From Sphingomonadales bacterium CG_4_10_14_3_um_filter_58_15 (GTDB lineage Bacteria > Pseudomonadota > Alphaproteobacteria > Sphingomonadales > Sphingomonadaceae), in NCBI GenBank assembly GCA_002783865.1, contig PFJE01000014.1, positions 1 through 36,440 of the forward strand: a stretch of DNA of 36,440 nucleotides. Reading direction: 5' to 3'. Shown here piece after piece: positions 32,107 to 36,440 of the stretch (within the stretch, counting starts at the first letter, position 1; each line of letters begins with the position of its first letter). The position numbers were made by a program, and so were the translations under genes. The notes beneath the pieces were generated by a model, which did not search any database, was not told the DNA's origin, and worked only from the letters and a program-made list of their open reading frames with translations.

Positions 32107-32891
32107 ACCAGCAGATATCCGCCATCGACCGTGATGATTTCACCGGTCATGAACGCCCCGGCGTTGCTTGCCAGCAAGAGTGCCGGGCCCATTATATCCG
32201 CGTCATGCCCCCAGCGGTGCAGCGGTATCATTCTGATTTCCCGCTCATATTGCTCTTTATCCTGCTCAACCAGGCTGGTCATTTTGGAATGAAAGCGTCC
32301 TGGCGCAATCGCGTTCACCCGAATATGATCATCGGCGAGGAGGCTGGCGAGATGGCGGGTCAGCTGGTGAATAGCCGCCTTTGATGTGCCATAGCTGATA
32401 CCGCTTCCGGCACTGCCGATGATTCCGGCGATCGATCCAATATTGATGACGGAGGCGCTTTTCTCGGCCGTCGCCTTTGCTTTCAGCAATGGCAAAAGCT
32501 GCTGGGTGAGGAAGAAAGGCGTCTTCACATTCAGGTCCATGACCTTGTCCCAGCCTATTTCGGGAAATTCTTCAACCGATGCTGTCCAGCCGGTGCCGGC
32601 GTTGTTCACCAGCACGTCGATATGATCTTCCCGTTCCGCCAGCGCCTTGGCAAAGGCGGCAATTCCCTCTCCGCTACTCATATCGCCGGTAAGCGCGACA
32701 CATTCGCCACTCTCGCTCAGACCGGACAATTCTTTGGCGGTCTCGTCACATTCGTCAGCTTTGCGAGCAGTGATATAGACCTTGCTTGCTCCTGCTTGCA
32801 GAAAGGCGCGTGCCATGGCTTTCCCCAAACCCCTGGACCCTCCCGTGATAACGCAGACTTTATCATGCATCGAAAATAGATTGTTTTGCAT
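32103..32891 (-). CDS. SDR-family oxidoreductase 2
   Basis: A 262-residue classical short-chain dehydrogenase. TGGSRGLG (residues 16-23) is the cofactor loop, with Arg following strand 2 (ITARKADE), which suggests NADP(H). NNAGTGW, the catalytic Ser in NIGSIAGIIG and the YGTSK motif are intact. Similar proteins include gluconate 5-dehydrogenase and 3-oxoacyl-ACP reductase types; the substrate is unknown. AGAAGG before the ATG is a good ribosome-binding site. It ends against the SnoaL remnant, with the two stop codons overlapping, and so marks the original right-hand border of the locus. Confidence 0.88.
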   Translation of the reverse strand: MQNNLFSMHDKVCVITGGSRGLGKAMARAFLQAGASKVYITARKADECDETAKELSGLSESGECVALTGDMSSGEGIAAFAKALAEREDHIDVLVNNAGTGWTASVEEFPEIGWDKVMDLNVKTPFFLTQQLLPLLKAKATAEKSASVINIGSIAGIIGSAGSGISYGTSKAAIHQLTRHLASLLADDHIRVNAIAPGRFHSKMTSLVEQDKEQYEREIRMIPLHRWGHDADIMGPALLLASNAGAFMTGEIITVDGGYLLV

Positions 32892-33023
32892 AGGAAACCT
32901 TCTTTCAAACTGGGCGCAAGTTCCACGCTACACGCAAATTCTGTCAATTGTCAGGAAGTTTCAGATAAATCTCGCAGCGAGAAACTGTCGTCGCGAGCGG
33001 AGCCGGCGTGACCAATAGCCAAT

Positions 33024-33058
33024 AAAAACGCCCGGCCGCAAGAATTGCAACCGGGCGT
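33024..33058 (-). terminator. Intrinsic terminator after ndk
   Basis: On the minus strand, ACGCCCGG and CCGGGCGT (complements of 33051-33058 and 33028-33035) form an 8-bp stem around a 15-nt loop, followed by a run of five T and more A/T. It lies 27 nt past the ndk stop. Confidence 0.85.
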
Positions 33059-33084
33059 CTATAACCGATAAATATGCTTAGCGC

Positions 33085-33507
33085 TTAGCCGACGATTTCA
33101 TCATCCTTGAAGAAATAGGCGATTTCGATCGCGGCATTTTCTTCGCTGTCGGAACCGTGGACCGTGTTCGCTTCGAGGCTTTCGGCCAGTTCCTTGCGGA
33201 TCGTGCCCGGTGCCGCGTCGGCGGGGTTGGTTGCGCCCATGATGTCGCGGTTGGCCTGCATTGCATTTTCGCCTTCGAGAACCTGGACGACGCACGGACC
33301 GCTGATCATGAAGTCGACCAGTTCGCCGAAGAAGGGGCGTTCCTTGTGGACAGCGTAAAAGCCTTCGGCCTGTTCGCGGGTCATGTGTATCCGCTTGGAT
33401 GCGACGACGCGCAGTCCCGCTTCTTCCAGCATCTTGGTGACAGCGCCGGTGATATTGCGGCGGGTAGCGTCGGGTTTAATGATCGAAAATGTCCGTGTCA
33501 CGGCCAT
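33085..33507 (-). CDS. ndk: Nucleoside diphosphate kinase
   Basis: Ndk equilibrates nucleoside di- and triphosphates through a phosphohistidine. The 140-residue protein has the normal length and motifs: [14 protein letters not shown] at the N-terminus, [13 protein letters not shown], the nucleotide-binding [18 protein letters not shown], and catalytic His117 in ANTVHGSDS. It carries its own terminator downstream, and the lipoprotein gene precedes it after an 83-nt gap. Confidence 0.97.
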   Translation of the reverse strand: MAVTRTFSIIKPDATRRNITGAVTKMLEEAGLRVVASKRIHMTREQAEGFYAVHKERPFFGELVDFMISGPCVVQVLEGENAMQANRDIMGATNPADAAPGTIRKELAESLEANTVHGSDSEENAAIEIAYFFKDDEIVG

Positions 33508-33590
33508 GATATTGCTCCATAAATTCGGGGATAGTGTAAGTTTGCGCCGCCCTTAGCCGCTGCACTGCACCATGGCAAGTTTTCGATGCG

Positions 33591-34100
33591 TTACCGGCTG
33601 TTGCCGCCGGCAATAATCGTCGCGGTCACGCCGCCATCGGGGGATTTGTTCGCGGAGATATGAACGCCCTCGCCATCCCCGCGTTCGCCGCCGAGCATCT
33701 GCATATCGCCCGATTTGACTTCGGTTTTTATGCTAATATCTTTTGATTTCATTTGCTTGCGGTAGAAATCCATCACGTCATCAACACTGTCTGACGTCTG
33801 GAACACCAGCATCGCGCCGGACTTGCCTTCGCCCATGCCGGCCATGCTGGTCTGAACTGTGGCGCCGGGATAGAGCGGGATATCCAGCGGCAAATCCTTG
33901 ATCGCCTTGTCGCCGGTGGCGATGCGCACTTCGCCCTTATCCGACTTGATCACCGTTTCGCTATTCTCGTCATCGCCGCGCACCGAATAGCTGCCCCTGT
34001 TGCCCTCGCCATCGTCAAAGGTACCGGTAGCCCGTTCATCGTCATTGCTGCCGCAGGCGGCGATGGCGAAGGTGACGGGCAGGATCAGAAGTTTGTACAT
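33591..34100 (-). CDS. Hypothetical lipoprotein
   Basis: A 169-residue protein with lipobox IAAC (Cys16), so presumably anchored in a membrane. An acidic, Asp/Glu-rich linker is followed by a compact domain beginning LPLDIPLYPGATVQTS with MLVFQTSDSVDDVMDFYRKQ, a layout seen in many small bacterial lipoproteins of unknown role, and a Gly/Asp-rich C-terminus. It lies between holC and ndk on the same strand. No function can be assigned. Confidence 0.75.
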   Translation of the reverse strand: MYKLLILPVTFAIAACGSNDDERATGTFDDGEGNRGSYSVRGDDENSETVIKSDKGEVRIATGDKAIKDLPLDIPLYPGATVQTSMAGMGEGKSGAMLVFQTSDSVDDVMDFYRKQMKSKDISIKTEVKSGDMQMLGGERGDGEGVHISANKSPDGGVTATIIAGGNSR

Positions 34101-34166
34101 GGGCAGGCTCCGGATTTTATCGCGCGACCGGTCCGGAACCTAACGAAAATCTGCGCGATTGGCAAA

Positions 34167-34604
34167 TCATGGGCCTTCCATCCAGCGGCCGCCATCCTGC
34201 TTCCAGTAGCGCGGAGTGACAGCTTCATCGGCGCTCAATTGCCGCCAGACGGAACGCGCATGGTCGATCTGCTCGGCGCTGAACAGGAAGAAGGCGCGCT
34301 CGAAGGCCAGCGCCTCGTCCCGCCACAAGCCGTCCGACAGGATGATGTAGCTCGCCCCATTGGCCGGTTCGCATTGCTCGGAAATCAGGATCGGCTGATC
34401 GGAATCCCGCCCAGATCCGCCAAAATCATGGGCGAGAAAGCTGGCTGGCTCAGCGCTCCACAGGCAATCACTGAGCGCCGTCCGGCGCGCCTCGTCCTCC
34501 GCCACCAGCAACAGCCTTTTGCCAACCTCCAGCGATTTGCTCGCCAGCATCGGCACCAGCTTGTCCGCCGGATCCCGGGTCAGATGGTAAAAATCAATCC
34601 GCAC
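34167..34604 (-). CDS. holC: DNA polymerase III chi subunit
   Basis: The chi subunit joins the clamp loader to single-stranded-DNA-binding protein. The 145-residue protein has the HolC pattern: an N-terminal RIDFYHLTRDPADKLVPML, the helix GKRLLLVAEDEARRTALSDC followed by LW, and FLAHDFGG. It is 50 nt downstream of pepA on the same strand, a pairing conserved in alphaproteobacteria, which supports the call. Confidence 0.9.
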   Translation of the reverse strand: MRIDFYHLTRDPADKLVPMLASKSLEVGKRLLLVAEDEARRTALSDCLWSAEPASFLAHDFGGSGRDSDQPILISEQCEPANGASYIILSDGLWRDEALAFERAFFLFSAEQIDHARSVWRQLSADEAVTPRYWKQDGGRWMEGP

Positions 34605-34654
34605 TGCGACAACTTCCCAACTTTCGTGTCAAGCGCCGCATTGGTGCAACCGAA

Positions 34655-36112
34655 TCAATCTTCGCAATGATCGGCGACATATTGGTTGAGCAGCCGCACG
34701 CCATAGCCGGTCGCGCCTTTTTCCCAGACCGGGCTCGGCTTGTCGGCCCAGACCATACCGGCGATATCGAGATGCGCCCATTTGACACCATCCTTGACGA
34801 AACGCTTGAGAAACTGCGCCGCTGTAATCGAACCAGCACCGCGCGGTCCGACATTCTTCATGTCGGCGATCGGCGAATTGATCAGCTTGTCATAAGCCGG
34901 GCCGACCGGCAGCCGCCAGAGCGGATCGCCGGATTCCTTGCCCGCATCGAGCAGGTCATCGGCGAGATCGTCATCATTGCTGAAGCAACCGGCATGTTCG
35001 TTGCCCAGCGCGATGATCATCGCGCCGGTCAGGGTTGCCAGGTCAATCAATACGTCCGGTTTGAATGTTTCCTGTGTCCAGTGCATCGCGTCGCACAAGA
35101 CCAGTCGCCCTTCGGCATCGGTGTTGATCACTTCGATGGTCTGGCCATTCATGCTGGTGACGACGTCGCCAGGGCGCTGTGCCTTGCCGTCGGGCATATT
35201 CTCGACCAGCCCGCAGACGCCGACGACATGCGCCTTGGCCTTGCGGCCAGCGAGCGCCTTCATGGTTCCGGCGACCGCTCCCGCTCCGCCCATATCCCAT
35301 TTCATCTCTTCCATGCCGGCGCCGGGTTTCAAGGAAATGCCGCCGGTGTCGAACGTCACGCCCTTGCCCACCAAAGCCAAGGGCGTTTTCTGCTCACCAT
35401 TGGTGCCATCCCAGCGCATCGCCAGCAACCGCGGTGGCCGCTCGGACCCTTGCGACACGCCGAGCAAAGCGCCCATGCCAAGCTTCTCCATTTCGTCCCA
35501 GCCGAGCACGGTGAATTCTACGCCCATGTCCTTCAATTCCTCGCAGCGAGCAACGAAAGATTCTGGATAGATCGCATTGGCCGGCTCTGCGACAAGCTCG
35601 CGGGTCAGGGCAACGCCATCAGCAACGGCCGACAGGTCCTGCCAGACTTTGGCGGTTTCCAGATCCTGATCGAGTATCGTGATTTGCTCAAGCGTGACCT
35701 TTTGCTTTTCCGGCATGGTTGTGCGGTACTTGTCATGCCGCCAGCTGCGCAACTTGGCCCCGAATAGCAGCTTTGCCAGATGTTCCTCGTCAAGACCCGA
35801 CGGATCAACGATCACGTGCTTGGCTCCGGACGCCAGGATCTTGGCGATCGCTGACCCGCCTGCAGATTCCGCATCCTTGGCCTTGGCTTTGCCCAATCCG
35901 GTCAACACCACCCGCAGAACTTTATCCGCTTCGGTTACGAAAATCTCAAATACCTCGCCCAGCTTCCCCTCAAACCGCGCCGCTTTTGCCCCTGCCTTTA
36001 CCGTTTTCGCTTGCTCGAGTTTAAGGTCGAAATCGTCAAATCCATTCTTGGTGATGGCAAAAATGATCGCGTCGGCATCCGCGGGCCGCTGACTGGCAAA
36101 GTTGAATTTCAT
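34655..36112 (-). CDS. pepA: Leucyl aminopeptidase (M17)
   Basis: A two-metal cytosolic aminopeptidase. The 485-residue protein has an N-terminal regulatory domain and a C-terminal catalytic domain with VGKGVTFDTGGISLKPG (metal and active-site Lys), MKWDMGGAGAV, and NTDAEGRLVLCDAM around residues 328-341, the M17 signature. The length is normal. It starts AAATTCAAC after an AAGGACAG ribosome-binding region and is followed by holC. Its divergent neighbour at the window edge looks like a secreted protein. Confidence 0.96.
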   Translation of the reverse strand: MKFNFASQRPADADAIIFAITKNGFDDFDLKLEQAKTVKAGAKAARFEGKLGEVFEIFVTEADKVLRVVLTGLGKAKAKDAESAGGSAIAKILASGAKHVIVDPSGLDEEHLAKLLFGAKLRSWRHDKYRTTMPEKQKVTLEQITILDQDLETAKVWQDLSAVADGVALTRELVAEPANAIYPESFVARCEELKDMGVEFTVLGWDEMEKLGMGALLGVSQGSERPPRLLAMRWDGTNGEQKTPLALVGKGVTFDTGGISLKPGAGMEEMKWDMGGAGAVAGTMKALAGRKAKAHVVGVCGLVENMPDGKAQRPGDVVTSMNGQTIEVINTDAEGRLVLCDAMHWTQETFKPDVLIDLATLTGAMIIALGNEHAGCFSNDDDLADDLLDAGKESGDPLWRLPVGPAYDKLINSPIADMKNVGPRGAGSITAAQFLKRFVKDGVKWAHLDIAGMVWADKPSPVWEKGATGYGVRLLNQYVADHCED

Positions 36113-36250
36113 CGAAAAACTGTCCTTGTTCTTGTGTTTGGAGGAGTGAAAAGCTTCAGTGATTCACTCACCGGTCCGACTCAATTTATGATCGGATCCA
36201 CTTTTATCCTATCGTGCGGCGTTGCTGCACCGTCTTGGTTTTCTGGTCAA

Positions 36251-36305
36251 GCACCTGTTCATCAGAATCTGGCAAAGAAAATTTGCAGACTGGGCAAACA
36301 GGTGC
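36251..36305. other. Structured inverted repeat in the pepA upstream region
   Basis: GCACCTGTT (36251-36259) and AACAGGTGC (36297-36305) are perfect 9-bp complements. Between them CAG-AAT-CTG and GCAAA-GAAAA-TTTGC (36272-36286) can pair as well, giving a branched or stacked fold. It lies between two divergent starts and could be a leader structure or an operator; nothing identifies it. Confidence 0.4.
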
Positions 36306-36381
36306 AATAGGCGATCGGAAGATGGACCATGCTATATTTCATGCCGTCCAAAATGGGGCTAAAAGTAGGTTGAGCCAGTCG

Positions 36382-36440
36382 ATGAAATCCTCACTCGCCC
36401 TTTTCACTCTATCTTTGGCCGCGGTCGCGCCTGCGTCCGC
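36382..36440 (+). CDS. Partial CDS, secreted or outer-membrane protein (perhaps lptD)
   Basis: The last 59 bases encode MKSSLALFTLSLAAVAPAS and then the window ends. The sequence is a typical Sec signal peptide. In many sphingomonads the gene divergent from pepA-holC is lptD, the outer-membrane LPS assembly protein; that is an inference from gene order alone. No ribosome-binding site is strong; AAAGTAGG lies about 13 nt before the ATG. Confidence 0.5.
   Translation, partial: MKSSLALFTLSLAAVAPAS

Noticed and set aside
32893-32905. Near-dyad GAAAGAAGGTTTC before SDR 2
   Set aside because: It resembles the light-cassette dyad, but overlaps the AGAAGG ribosome-binding site, which explains it.
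1-36440. CRISPR arrays, tRNA or rRNA genes, transposases, prophage genes
   Set aside because: Both strands were read for these; no regularly spaced repeats, cloverleaf-like segments or integrase/transposase motifs were found.

Overview
The window is a gene-dense chromosomal segment of an alphaproteobacterium, most likely a sphingomonad (Sphingorhabdus/Parasphingorhabdus/Sphingopyxis-like). Pointers are the gene set and order (a DUF2066-type protein, hda, ppk1 and ppx on one strand, divergent from purM-purN; pepA next to holC; dapA-smpB), two LOV-HTH photoreceptors of the EL222 type, and palindromic intergenic elements of the kinds that are common in sphingomonad genomes. No tRNA, rRNA, CRISPR array or intact transposon was seen.

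Layout. 1-3.6 kb: a DUF2062-like gene cut by the window edge, smpB and dapA (coupled, minus strand), divergent from a soluble lytic transglycosylase. 3.6-5.2 kb: two small lipoproteins. 5.2-10 kb: PPK2, an unknown secreted protein, an alpha/beta hydrolase and aspS, all on the minus strand. 10.2-11 kb: a solitary TIR-domain gene broken by a frameshift at a six-C run. 11.2-13 kb: a FAD-linked oxidase coupled to a two-helix membrane protein. 13.1-20.2 kb: RNase D, then ppx/gppA-ppk1-hda-DUF2066 on the minus strand. 20.2-22.2 kb: purM and a purN that carries an extra MmcQ/YjbR-like domain. 22.4-27.5 kb: LOV-HTH photoreceptor 1 and an RND efflux pump (permease and lipoprotein adaptor). 27.8-32.9 kb: a light-related block flanked by SDR oxidoreductases. 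33-36.4 kb: ndk, a lipoprotein, holC, pepA, and the first codons of a secreted or outer-membrane protein.

The most interesting part is 28.6-32.9 kb. A LOV-HTH transcription factor, a DTE-type proton-pumping rhodopsin and a Brp/Blh retinal-forming dioxygenase lie in one direction. The rhodopsin has a glycine at the xanthorhodopsin-type fenestration position, so it may bind a carotenoid antenna. A GAAAC-N2/3-GTTTC dyad lies about 42 nt before the start codons of both the LOV-HTH gene and the rhodopsin, which suggests shared regulation by the LOV protein. A strong intrinsic terminator sits just after the rhodopsin, inside the first codons of the blh frame, so Blh is probably made only by read-through. 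The 3' end of blh runs into the remnant of a second SnoaL-like gene, which suggests that the cassette was inserted by recombination.

The rest is mostly housekeeping: trans-translation, lysine biosynthesis, aspartyl-tRNA charging, purine synthesis, polyphosphate turnover, replication control and peptidoglycan turnover. Functions are read from motifs by eye; no database search was run.
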